Below, in pieces: positions 24,701 to 38,100 of a DNA stretch of 64,000 nucleotides (positions are counted from its first letter, which is position 1; every line of letters starts with the position of its first letter). The translations under genes and the position numbers were made by a program. This stretch comes from Sinonovacula constricta (taxonomy: Eukaryota; Mollusca; Bivalvia; Cardiida; Solecurtidae), in NCBI GenBank assembly GCA_007844125.1, contig CM017569.1:9259167-9323166 (forward strand). Reading direction: 5' to 3'. A model generated the notes under the pieces. It did not search any database. It was not told the origin of the DNA and saw nothing but the letters and a program-made list of their open reading frames with translations.

Positions 24701-24840
24701 CTTGCCTTCAGAATTAGTACTGACAAATCCATTCTGTTTATGAGCCTGGTGACATTTTAATATATTTTTGTAAAGAAAATTTCACTCAAAGTGTCAAAAT
24801 AAATACTGGTAAAAGTGTTGCAATTACATTTTATAGCCTC
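18713..24840. repeat. Tandem duplication, copy B, split by the 45-bp array
   Basis: 18713-19010 matches 16325-16630, and 23380-24840 matches 16660-17995. The intervening 19045-23315 is a minisatellite absent from copy A. The copies are in direct orientation. Confidence 0.83.
19045..23315. repeat. 45-bp minisatellite, about 95 copies
   Basis: Each unit contains ggtcccgccccaacttgg and attgtgtattacacagac. Point variants mark units: ggtctc, gatccc, gttccc, ttgaaggg, gggaaagtg. Because 45 is a multiple of three and the unit lacks stops in several frames, very long open frames run on both strands. They are products of the repeat. One 44-bp unit near 20696 (a missing t) changes the phase. Confidence 0.98.
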
Positions 24841-25139
24841 ACAAGACAAGCTACAGAAAACTGTTAAAACCACATCAAGATCAAATTCTTTTAACGACCT
24901 ATGATTTTAGCTTCAGCAAGTGTGGTGTTGATTTAGTGTCATCGTTACAATTTACATTTACATAATTATTCATTATCATGATCTCGTTCATGGTATTATC
25001 ACCATCCCTATCCTCCTCCTTCTCGTCATCATCAGCAGCAGCATTACCATCATCATCATCATGATCTTATCCTTGTGCTGATCATTACCAGCATTGTCAA
25101 TTAACTTTATGACTAAAAGATATTTACATAGAATGAACA
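24841..25139. other. Spacer with short CAT-rich tract
   Basis: Unique sequence with an imperfect CATCAT tract at about 25025-25065, the counterpart of the (CAT)n at the end of duplication copy A. No gene seen. Confidence 0.5.
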
Positions 25140-28100
25140 TATTTCAAATTTTATTTAAAACTTTCACATAAAAACAATAAGCAGTCATTACATACATGTC
25201 ATGTTAAGCATTTAAACTATGTTTAACAGTGTACATGTCAACAATACGTTGTAATTAGATACTACAATTATTTTTTTTTAAAGTTGTGCTAAAAAACACA
25301 ACACTTATTTTTCTAGACCATACACATACCAATGGTGGGCAAAATGACAAAATGGCCCTTCACATATTTTTCAGGCAAATATGAGTTTTTATATAAGAAT
25401 ACATGTTATTGCAATACATGTTATTGCATCAGTATTTATTAAGCTAGCAAATTTGCAATGATGCACTAAATATGCAAAAACAATGTTGTACTGTCAGAAT
25501 TTAGATGCAAACCTGGAATCTGCACATATGCAACATCAACATCTTACCCAGGAGGCTACCCACTTGTTCATAAAAAGTGTTTAGATTTTAAATAAATGTA
25601 CATGGCAAGGAGGCTATGTGAGAAACACCAACACAATACAGAAGCCATTCAACTATCAAAACGTTGATGACACTGTAAAAACAAAACCAAGGCTCCCTGC
25701 TCTGCATGTAAAATATTTCAAGCATCTTGGATGACTAAACTATAAATAACAAATTACATTCACATACAAGAATAGTATTAATTTACTTGAATATTCGTTG
25801 TACAAATAGGTTAAAAAGACTTAGCTTTATTGTACTTTAAGTACATATATAACACTTGTATAAAACAACTAAAAAAAACTAACTGTATTTTTTATTGTTC
25901 AATGGAAAGCACTTAATGTTCACATTTCTTTCTTTAATAGTACTTTATGATCATAAATTTATTTTTACACATTTGTTGTTTTTCAGAAAAAGTGGCTTAA
26001 AGGATTATACTTATTCACACAAAAATTCTTTACATAATGTCAACTATATTAATAAAAGTTTAATTAAAAGTGCATTGCTTGTATAACAATTAAGTTATTC
26101 TCCATACATGTTGACAATCTAACACAAGGTTTACACAACACAATACACTCTAGCTAAGTCTAAGACAAAACAATATACCACAGAGGGCTGATCATGTAGA
26201 AATATTAAATGAAAAAAACATTCTTCATGAAAGTTCATAACCACAATTTTCTGTGTTATACATATTATTAACACAAGAAATGAACCATTATGCTAAATGA
26301 TATCTAACATCTTCAAAGTTTTAACAGTTCAATTCTCATTTTGTGTCAAGCAACAACTGTAAAATGATGTCATTACAAATTATTATATGCTAAACAAAAC
26401 AAACATAATAAACAAAGACTTCAAAGCTAGACAAGCAAAAATAACAATAAAAATGAGCCTTTTCTTTTTTTGAAACATTAATTGCAATTTCACAAGTGTA
26501 AAATTTGATTGCAGATCAAATTGAAAAATAAAAACAACACAATAAGACATAACTAAACATGCTCTTTGGTCCTATTGTTAAAAATCTTGTTCCTGCTAAT
26601 ATAACAACAAAAGGCAGACAAAACCTTGATAAATTAGGGATAACATACTTTTTGTACTCAAAATACACAAAAGGTTGATATGAATCTTTAGTTAATTCAC
26701 AGCAAACAAATGACTTCTATTTAAAATGTGCCATTTTATATATATAGCAAATGTATCTATCTTATCTTACATCACTGTTTCCACTGCAAAACATGTAAAC
26801 ACGCACAGCAATTATTTATGTAAATTTCTAATTAATGAGAGTATATATATAAAGCTTATTTTAATCCACCAGTTCCCATTTTCTTGAACACTTTTGTCAT
26901 CTATGATCAGGTTGCAATGACAAATTCCCAAATTTGATAATTTACATACATCAGCTTGCAGCTATTAATATGCTGCTAAATTAATTGTCAACTATTTAAC
27001 CTTTTCTTAAGAGATCTTTAACTTTAAAAGACATTGAACCATAACAACATATGTCATAGTGGCCCTTTATGTGATTATATTTAGTACCATTCACATAAGT
27101 ATGCAACTAGCCCATAACCAAGTATGTTTGAAGGCCTGTTCTTGAATATTTTCAAACACCTGCATACACACACACACATACAGACACACCCACACACCTA
27201 GACAGACAGATACACACAGACAAACAGTGCTTGATACATGGTAGGAAATGGTAGGCCTGATCAGGACTGATACTATTTGTCAAAAAAATTCCTGAACTGC
27301 CTGGCAACGAGCCAGTTAGACATAATGAAGCAGTAAAATACAAAAAATAAAAATCTTTACCAGTATATGGTAGCACCAGAGTGGGAAGATATTGCCAAAG
27401 TTTCTGACAAAAAGATACTATTATAACAGTAATTGTCAACCACTACCAATAAACTAATAATGCTGAAACCTTTGCTACCGCTCATCATTTCTCCAACTAT
27501 AAAATGGACCAGGACAATGATAGAATAACTTCTCTAAAATCTGATCACTCAAGAATATTTAGTTTGTATATCACAAACAAGAGCACCCAGGATACAGACT
27601 AATGTTCGATATACACAACTCATTTTAATCTTGTTTCAATATGTAACATATAATAAATTGTCAAGCAAAATCAACCAGCACTATTGGTTGTGTTTTATAC
27701 ATCCCACCAACATTATAATGGTAATTCTGCCAAAATCCAGCTTATATTATTTGGAAAAACTATTGAGAAAAGTCAGAAAGTTAGGGAAGAACATGTGATG
27801 CAATGTAAGTCAGCTGGCATACCGCTACAGGCTATCAATGACAGAGTCAGTTCCTCTTGCCCCTTTGCTATGGACATTTCATCAGGGTAATTTTATTGAA
27901 ACAGTCAACACGATATGTAACTCTTTTTTATTGTAAGTAAACATCATTCATAACAATTGTTCATTTGAACAGTAAACATGAACACAACTTTTATATTTCA
28001 ACAGAAAACATTTTATATAACTAACTTCTTGTTGTTAGTTACCATGACACTTTCTGACGTATGAGGTTATACAACTAATTAGTAGAACAGGTGCAGTACC

Positions 28101-28958
28101 AGCAACAGGTCATTAGCAAGTATTCTAAATAGGTTCAGTATGTATCCTACTTTATTGATATTTCATTTGCTTCTCCAGGCAAACTGTGAAATTTCTTCAG
28201 CAAAATCAAAAATCAACATATTATCATGCTTGAAAATTTAAGGTAATAAACACTTCCAATTATCTGACTAATACCCCGACTATCCTCTGTTTCACATTTT
28301 GGGATGGACAAACAACAACAAAATAGTGTTTCAATATAAATTAAAAGTAATAAGAAAGAATAGGATTCCTGCAATAACAAACATACATTGTATTAATTAT
28401 AAAACAAAGATCAGAAGCAATAAAATGTAAATGAGGTTACATCTTTTACCTTGTGTTGTTTTAAGAAGTGAGCAATCACATTTGTTCATTTTTGCTCAAG
28501 TTTTATACTTTTCCTGATCATACTTTTTGGGGCTTTTGCCCCCACATCATTTTCTATGTTTTTTATTAAAAGCTCAGAAAAAATACAACAAAAGTAATTC
28601 TTGCTTATCAGAAAGTAAATAAATTGCAAACAAACAAAAAACTAATCACTAATACATGTACATATGATAACTTCTTATCTTTTAACTATGTATTCATTTC
28701 CAGTTGTTTGTTGTATTCATACTAAATGCCCAGCAAAGACCCCAGATTATAGGAATAGTACTGTACTTTATGTTACACTATATACCATAAATCTTAATTA
28801 AAACATCTTAATTTCTGCACTCATTATTAAAATTATTGCAATAGACATGACAAGAAACAAAGGAATTTGTATAAGTAACTCCCACAATACATGTATCTCT
28901 CTTCACTAAAATCACAATTATTTTCTCTTGTTGCATAAATGTATGATTTGTCTCTTGC
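25140..28958 (-). other. Probable PERK 3' untranslated region
   Basis: This is AT-rich, mostly single-copy DNA directly after the stop codon, without coding potential or large arrays, unlike the sequence on both sides. Several AATAAA signals occur on the minus strand, for example at 25150-25155. A short CA-rich microsatellite lies at 27163-27225. Both the length and the polyadenylation site are inferences. Confidence 0.4.
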
Positions 28959-29117
28959 CTACCCACTGCTGTTGCTATTTTGCGACACAGTTCTTGTGCG
29001 GAATCTACGTGGTATCCTTCTGCCAGCAAATTCCTTTAGAAGGTCATGGGATAAGATCTGGTCAATATCAGGGCGGTCCTCTGGGGTTGGGGACAGCAGA
29101 CCTCGCACAAACTCGAA
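28959..29117 (-). CDS. EIF2AK3: PERK last coding exon: helix I region and C-terminal tail
   Basis: Acceptor AAATTCCAG. It encodes [20 protein letters not shown], the kinase helix H/I region with its conserved Arg, then [20 protein letters not shown] and a short Ser/Asn tail before TAG at 28961-28959. The tail is shorter than in human PERK but equally basic and Ser-rich. Confidence 0.93.
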   Translation of the reverse strand, partial: FEFVRGLLSPTPEDRPDIDQILSHDLLKEFAGRRIPRRFRTRTVSQNSNSSG

Positions 29118-32100
29118 CTGGAATTTTTACGAAAAGTAAAAGTCAGTTATGCTATTTCTATCTAGTTGAAATACTATCTGGTTGTGATGCTATTTTGTAT
29201 CTGGTTGTGATCCTATATCTATTTGGTTGTTATGCTACTTCTTTCCGGTTGTGATGTTATTTCTATCTTGTGATGTTATTTCTATCTGGTTGTGATGTTT
29301 TTTTCTATCTTGTGATGCTATTTCTATCTGGTTGTAATGTTATATGGTTGTGATGCTATTTCTATCTGGTTGTGATGCTATTTCTATCTGGTTGTGATGC
29401 TATTTCTATCTAGTTGTGATGCTATTTCTATCTGGTTGTGATGCTTTATGATTGTGTTGATATTTCTATCTGGTTGTGATGCTATTATATATGGTTGCGA
29501 TGCTATTTCTATCTGGTTGTGATGCTATTTCTATCTAGTTGTGATGCTATTTCTATCTGTTTGTGATGCTTTATGGTTGTGTTGATATTTCTATCTGGTT
29601 GTGATGCTATTATATATGGTTGCGATGCTATTTCTATCTGGTTGTGATGCTATTTCTATCTGGTTGCGATGCTATTTCTATCTGGTTATGATGCTACATG
29701 GCTATGATCCTATTTTTTATATGGTTGTGATGCTATTTTGTTGTGTTGCTATTTCTATGGTTATGGTGATGTTGTATGGTTATGATGTCATATGGTTGTG
29801 ATACTATTTCTGTATGATTGTGATGCTATTTCTATCTGGTTATGATGCTATATGGCTGTGATGCTATTTCTATATGATTGTGATGCTATTTCTATCTGGT
29901 TATGATGCTATATGGCTGTGATGCTATTTCTATATGATTGTGATGCTATTTCTATCTGGTTATGATGCTATATGGCTGTGATGCTATTTCTATATGGTTG
30001 TTATGCTATTACTATCTGGTTGTGATGCTATTTCTACCTGGTTATGATGCTATATGGTTGTGATGCTATTTCTATCTGGTTATGATGCTATATGGTTGTG
30101 ATACTTTTTCTATCTGGTTGTGATGCTATTTCTACCTGGTTATGATGCTATATGGTTGTGATGCTATTTCTACTTTGTTATGATGCTATATGGCTGTGAT
30201 GTTATTTCTACTTTGTTATGATGCTATATGGTTGTGATGCTATTTCTATCTGGTTGTGATGCTATATGGTTGTGATGCTATTTCTATCTGGTTGTGATGC
30301 TATATGGTTGTGATGCTATTTCTATCTGGTTGTGATGCTATATGGTTGTGATGCTATTTCTATCTGGTTGTGATGCTATATGGTTGTGATGCTATTTCTA
30401 TCTGGTTGTGATGCTATATGGTTGTGATGCTATATGGTTATGATGCTATATGGTTATGATGCTATTTCTATCTGGTTATGATGCTATATGGTTGTGATGC
30501 TATTTCTATCTGGTTATGATGCTATATGGTTGTGATGCTATTTTGTATCTGGTTGTGATGCTATTTCTATCTGGTTGTGATGCTATTTCTATCTGGTTGT
30601 GATGCTATATGGTTGTGATGCTATTTCTATCTGGTTGTGATGCTATATGATTGTGATGATATTTCTATCTGGTTATGATGCTATATGGTTGTGATGCTAT
30701 TTTGTATCTGGTTGTGATGCTATTTCTATCTGGTTGTGATGCTATTTCTATCTGGTTGTGATGCTATTTCTATCTGGTTGTGATGCTATTTCTATCTGGT
30801 TGTGATGCTATATGGTTGTGATGCTATTTCTATCTGGTTGTGATGCTATATGATTGTGATGATATTTCTATCTGGTTATGATGCTATATGGTTGTGATGC
30901 TATTTTGTATCTGGTTGTGATGCTATTTCTATCTGGTTGTGATGCTATATGGTTGTGATGCTATTTCTATCTGGTTATGATGCTATATGATTGTGATAAT
31001 ATTTCTAAATGGATGTGATGCTATTTCTATCTGGTTGTGATGTTATTTCTTTATTGTTGCAATGCTATTTCTATAAGGTTGTGATGCTAACTATAGTACT
31101 CAGAGTACATACATAAGATAATTTAGTGGTCTTATTACTATATGAACAGGTCCTTTGACTTTTAATGAAAGGACATCTAGATACACCCTTTATTTTTGAC
31201 CATTAGCTATCATTCTAAATACTAAAATATACCTTTAAGATAATGAAATGTCAAAAGTCAGAATTTGACTAGGGGTCTTGCATAATTAGGACCAGTGCTG
31301 TACATACTGTTCCTATGGAATTTCATATTTATACATGAATACAAAACTACAACCTAAAACTGACCTCTTTAGGCATCTCTCTGGTGAATCTTTCTGGAAA
31401 TCTTTGTTTGCGGACCTGCTGCAGGGTAACCACTCGCTCCATGGACGTACTGAAGGGGTACAGCAGTTCAAAGAGGATCACTCCTAGAGAGAAAATGTCC
31501 ACCTTCTTGGAGTATGGCTTGCCGGAAGTCTGTAGTGAGAACATTTAACAATCAGAAATGCAATGAATAAGATAAAAAAACTGCACACAAAAAAATCACA
31601 GGACACTAGAGTTCTATGCCAAAACAAAAAATTAAAAGTTATCTGCAAGAAGACTTGAGAAACTGATACTAAAGATGAGAAATTAATTTTTTTTAATTTA
31701 AAGTTGATCAAACTTTAAACTCTTTGTGTTGAATTGCTACTGTCTGGAGACAGATAAAAAGAATAAATGTATCTATCATCTCTTTAGAGTAAATCAAGTA
31801 CATTTTTCAATTAATGCAACTATTTATCACATCTTTAGAGTTAATCAAATACATTTTTCAATTAATGCAACTATCTATCACATCTTTAGAGTTAATCAAA
31901 TACATTTTTCAATTAATGTAACATATCTTTGAATGTTATATGTCTGTGATTTAATATTATATATCTTTAAATGAATGCGGCAATACCTTGGATGATTCAA
32001 TTAAATTAAGGACTTTGCCAGTAATCATTGTATTAATGTGCTTGTAAATCCTCATAATCAAACATTTATTGCATTAAGCATACAATGTTTATAGCAAACA

Positions 32101-35100
32101 TATGTATTGTTTTAGTTTTATGGCACACCGACACTTGATAGGGCATATGGCGCCCAAGTTAACATGTGTATTGTTTAAGTTTTATGGCACACGGACACTT
32201 GATAGGGCATATGACGCCCAAGTTAACATGTGTATTTTGTTTTAGTTTTATGGCACACCGACACTTGATAGGGCATATGGCGCCCAAGTTAACATGTGTA
32301 TTTTTTTAGTTTTATGGCACACCGACACTTGATAGGGCATATGGCGCCCAAGTTAACATGTGTATTGTTTTAGTTTTATGGCACACCGACACTTGATAGG
32401 GCATATGGCGCCCAAGTTAACATGTGTATTTTGTTTTAGTTTTATGGCACACCGACACTTGATAGGGCATATGGCGCCCAAGTTAACATGTGTATTGTTT
32501 TAGTTTTATGGCACACCGGCACTTGATAGGGCATATGGCGCCCAAGTTAACATGTGTATTTTGTTTTAGTTTTATGGCACACCGACACTTGATAGGGCAT
32601 ATGGCGCCCAAGTTAACATGTGTATTTTGTTTAGTTTTATGGCACACCGACACTTGATAGGGCATATGGCGCCCAAGTTAACATGTGTATTGTTTTAGTT
32701 TTATGGCACACCAACACTTGATAGGGCATATGGCGCCCAAGTTAACATGTGTATTGTTTTAGTTTTATGGCACACCGACACTTGATAGGGCATATGGCGC
32801 CCAAGTTAACATGTGTATTGTTTTAGTTTTATGGCACACCGACACTTGATAGGGCATATGGCGCCCAAGTTAACATGTGTATTGTTTTAGTTTTATGGCA
32901 CACCAACACTTGATAGGGCATATGGTGCCCAAGTTAACATGTGTAATGTTTTAGTTTTATGGCACACCGACACTTGATAGGGCATATGGCGCCCAAGTTA
33001 ACATGTGTATTGTTTTAGTTTTATGGCACACCAACACTTGATAGGGCATATGGCGCCCAAGCTAACATGTGTAATGTTTTAGTTTTATGGCAAACCAACA
33101 CTTGATAGGGCATATGGCGCCCAAGTTAACATATGTAAGAAGTACAGCAAAGCATTGACAAAAACTAACAAAAGCTTTCAAGATAATACGATATTTTAAA
33201 CAGAATGTAATAACGACCATAATTATAGTACAAATTCAAATAAGAAGTTAACCAGTTTACTGTATATCTTATGATGTCAAACTATCAAAGTTCAGTCAGA
33301 AGCATTATCATAGAAATGATTCATATTGTCTAAAAGACAACCAGTAAATACTTATAACATATTGTTACAAAGTGTTACTATTTTTTTTATTTTCTGGCAG
33401 TGTCAACACACATTCCTATACAAATATGTGTCTAGAGATAGAGAACACATGTCAAAGAAAATCATCTGTGATATATAGTTTTGTCTTCTGTGAACCACTC
33501 CTTCCCACTATGTTACCCAAGTTTTGGTCTTGACAGCAGTTCTGTTGTATTCATACAACGGCCCGAGGTTATCATTCCTTACTTAAACCCAGAAGTTTCC
33601 TCAAATATTGATAAATTTTAAGAATGTTCTAATATTAAATACTTTTTAAGAATGAAAGTTAAGTACAAAGACAAACTATAATTAAAAATAATCTTTCTAT
33701 TTATTTTGTTAAAACACAATACAAATTATTACCTGCTAACAACTTCATGCATTACTTACTCTTACATTTGGCCAGAGACTTATCAACAAATGGCAAGAAA
33801 AGAAGCAGAATGTTCTGGACATGTATCTATACTCTGTGCATGGGCCTGGACAATTTAAGATGGAGAGGTTAAGAACTTGCCAAGTCTAGTATGTTGCTTG
33901 CATTTACATTTGTTTGCATAATGACATGGTAATGTGGCAGACTCTATCTTGAATTTATGATGGCGAAATATGAAGCTAATTAAGCAAATTAAGTCATGTA
34001 ATATTCTTAGAACCTTGATGAATAATTTGATCAAGAAAAAATGTGGGATAACTTAGATAACTGGCACAAATTCAGATTATAACCAAAGGATTACCTAGGT
34101 ATATAAGTGTATAATCTAATTCAATTAACAAAGGATTTTTAACTACCAATTGTCTATTAGCATGAAACATAATACATACTTCTTATGGGAAGTTTCAGGA
34201 TTAAGACTTTCTTTATCCTTAACTGTCATGTTATTGTTAGTTTGTCTTGGTGCTTCAACCTAACAATAACTGTTCAGTTATCTACAGATGATGTTCACTT
34301 GAAGCTCATTTAGTGAAGAATTTACTATGATAACATGCTCTGAGCTACTGACAATATACAATACTCAGTCAAAATATCCTGACACCAGGCCGCACTCTTT
34401 CACACTATCAGTTAATTACATTGTTACAGGCTCGCATTACTTAAGGCCATGTGAATCAATATGATGTCAGGTTAAATGTCTCATAGGAATTTGAAACAAG
34501 AGGGTCATGATGGCCCTTAATCGCTCACCTGATGACACCGGCTGTAGTAGGCTCAAATCTGGCATCAAGTAATTAGGAGTTATTTACTTTAGAAACCTTT
34601 GGTGAAGATTGGACCAATAGTGTGGCCACTGGGTTGATAACATTTTCTAGAATTTCACCAAGTAACCTACACAATCCGCATGACCCACTTCAAAATATAT
34701 GTAAGATTTCATACTGGCAAACATTCTGGCCAAGTTTATTAAAAATTGGGCCATCAATGTGGCCTCTTTGTGTTTTCACAAGGTTTTTCTAAAATGTAAC
34801 CTAGTGACCTACTATTTGACCCCACAAGACCCAATAGTATACTCATCCAAGCTTTCATGCAGACAAACAATCTGATCAATTTGGAGAAGATTGGACTATG
34901 AATGTGGCCTCTAGTGTGTTTGCATGCTTTATCTAAGTTTTGACCTAGTGTCCTACTTACTGAAGCCACGTGACCCAATAACAAACTTGTTCAAGATTTC
35001 ATGCAGACAAACATTCTGACCAAGTTTGGTGAAGATTGGGCTATGAATATGGTCTCTAGTGTGTTCACAAGCTTTTTCAAAGATTTGACTAGTGACCTAT

Positions 35101-38100
35101 TTATTGACCAAACATGATCCAATAACAAATTCAACCAAGATTTCAGGCAGACAAACAATCTGACCAAGATTGGTGAAGATTGGGCTATAAATATGGTCTC
35201 TAGTGTGTTCACAAGCTTTTTCAAAGATTTGACTAGTGACCTATTTATTGACCCCATGTGACCAAATAATGAACTTATCCAAGACTTCATGCAGACAAAC
35301 ATTCTGACGAAGTTTGATAAAGATTGGGCTGTAATTGTAGTCTCTGTTCACAGATTTGTTCAAGATTTGACCTAGTGACCTACTTATTGACCCCACATGA
35401 CCCAGTCATGAACTCATCCGAGATTTTAAGCAGGCAAACATTCTGATCAAGTTTGGTGAAGATTAGGCCATAAACTTTTTGACCCCACATGACCCAATAA
35501 GGAACTCATCCAAGATTTCATGCAGACAAACATTCTGACCAAGTCTGATGAAGAATGACCTATAAATATGGCCTCCAGTGTGTTCACAAGCTTTTTTTCT
35601 AAAATTTGACCTACTGACCTACTTTTTGACCCAAGGTGACCCAATAATGGCCTCATCCAAGTTTTCATGCAGACAAACATTCTGGCCAAGTCTGATGAAG
35701 ACTTGGATAAAAACTGTGGCCTGTAGTGTGTTCACAAGCTAAAATGTTGACGACGGACCCCGGACGATGGACGCAGGACTAAGTGGTAACAAAAGCTCCC
35801 CTTGAGCAAGTTGTGCTCAGGTGAGCTAAAAAAGAGAATATTCAATTCTGCTACACACTAAGCTTGTGAAATAGAAAAGGGATGAATACTAATTAAATTT
35901 GTGTATTTTATAAGTGTTATATTAAAATATATCTTCAAATTGTTGTTGTTGTTTTTTATTCTACTTTTAAATAAATGGTGTTTACCTTTGCATAACACAT
36001 CAGGAACTGCATAATATACAAAATTATGTATTTTTATGTATTTTGGGTTTAACAGCACACTGGCACTTTATAGGTCATACAAGCTTAGAATCGGACACTG
36101 TTCTATATAAAATTAATACCACAGTTATTGCTAAATTATGCAAGTAAAGTTTTCAGACCTGGAAAATTTTTTTAATATGAACACTAAGTGTACAGATGAA
36201 ATGAATCCCCCAAAACGTAAAAGTAATAAAAGTAAAAACCTGACCTTCAAAACAGATCTAATATGAGACCCATCTCTATTTGCACTTTCAAAATGATTTA
36301 CTGTGAGACCCAAGCTCCACTTCCACCTTCAAGTCTGAGATACTGTGAGACCCATGTTCTACTAGCACCTTCAAGTCTGAGATACTGTGAGACCCATGTT
36401 CTACTTGCACCTTCAAGTCTGCGATACTGTGAGACCCATGTTCTACTTTCACCTTCAAGTCTGAGATACTGTAAGACCCATGCTCTACTTGCACCTTCAA
36501 GTCTGCAATACTGTGAGACCCATGTTCTACTTGCACCTTCAAGTCTGCGATACTGTGAGACCCATGTTCTACTTGCACCTTCAAGACTGATTTATTGTGA
36601 GACCCAAGTTCTACTTGCACCTTCAAGACTATTTATTGTGAGACCCAAGTTCTACTTGCACCTTCAAGAGTGATTTTATCTTAGACAAAAGCTCTTCTTG
36701 CACCTTCAATACTGATTTAAAGTGAGACCCAAGTTCAGCGTGCACTTTCGAAACAGATCTAATGCGAGACCAATGCTCTACTTTTACCTGTAAGACTGAC
36801 CTATTGTGAGACCAAAGCTATACTTGCACCTTTAAAATTGATCTACTGAAAATTTGTGCATGATATCGTGCATTCAAGAGTATGTCATCATTTAGAGAAC
36901 AAGAGGATAATATGGGTTCTGAAGTATGAAGGTCATCTTTTCTGTTAAAGAAATGTAAATACTTAATCTTTGCCTGTTGAATTTCTGAGCAAGGCTTATA
37001 GATTTTTCAATATTTGCTACAGGCATAGAGAAAAAGTGCTAAAGACAAGGCAGCAAATAATGCAGACGAACAGACAAGTTAAAGCTCATCTGGATCTACA
37101 CCTCTTACCTTGGCTTGAACTCATCTAGATCTACACCTCTTACCTTGGTTTGAATTCATATGGATCTACATCTCTTACCTTGGCTTTAACTCATCTAGAT
37201 CTACACCTCTTATCTTGGTTTAAATTCATATGGATCTATACCTGTTACCTTAGCTTGAACTCATCTAAATCTACAAACTTTGCCTTGGCTTGAACTCATC
37301 TAAATCTACAAACTTTGTCTTGGCTTGAACTCATATGAATCTACACCTCTTACCTTCACTTGAACTTATCTGGAACTACATCGCTTACCAAGAACTCATA
37401 TGGACCCACTTCTCTTGCCTTGGCTTGAACTCATATGGATCTACATCTCTTGCCGTGGCTTGAACTAATATGGATCTACACCTCTTGAATTTGCTTAAAC
37501 TCATCTAGATCTAGACCTTTTACCTTGGCTTGAACTCATCTAAATCTACACCTCTTGTCTGGGCTTGAACTCATATGAATCTACACCTCTTACCTTGACT
37601 TGAACTCATCTGGATCTACATCTCTTGCCTTGAACTCATATGGATCCACTTCTCTTGCCTTGGCTTGAACTCATGGATCAACATCTCTTGCCATGGCTTG
37701 AACTAATATGGATCTACTCCACTTGAATTTGCTTAAACTCATCTGGATTTACACTTTTTACATTGGCTTAAAGTCATCTGGATCTACACCTCTTACCTTG
37801 GCTTGAACTCATTTGGATCTACACCTCTTGTCCTGGCTTGAACAACTCTAAAAGGCAAGTTGGCAGGTAATAAGTTATGATAACCAGTTATGGTAACAGT
37901 TACCAACCTGCTCAATGCTCATATACAGCTGGGTGCCCACTTGTGCTGTGTGCTTCTTGAAGGGACTACTATTGCCAAACTGCACCTCGTTCTGCTCCTC
38001 AGGAAGGGCTGTGACTAAGCCAAAGTCTCCCACTTTAATGGTGCCATCCAAAGAGAAAAAAATGTTTGATGGCTGGAAAAAACAACAACACAAAAATTGA

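Noticed and set aside
27152..27439. 95-codon minus-strand frame with Cys/Val-rich end
   Set aside because: The tail comes from a CA microsatellite and the rest has no family match; it lies in the probable 3' UTR.
34754..35689. Minus-strand frames with repeated [15 protein letters not shown] segments
   Set aside because: They arise from the internal tandem units of the 34495-35831 repeat element and are broken by stops.
36263..36673. 136-codon plus-strand frame and its minus partner
   Set aside because: Both are readings of the 42-bp minisatellite inside a PERK intron.
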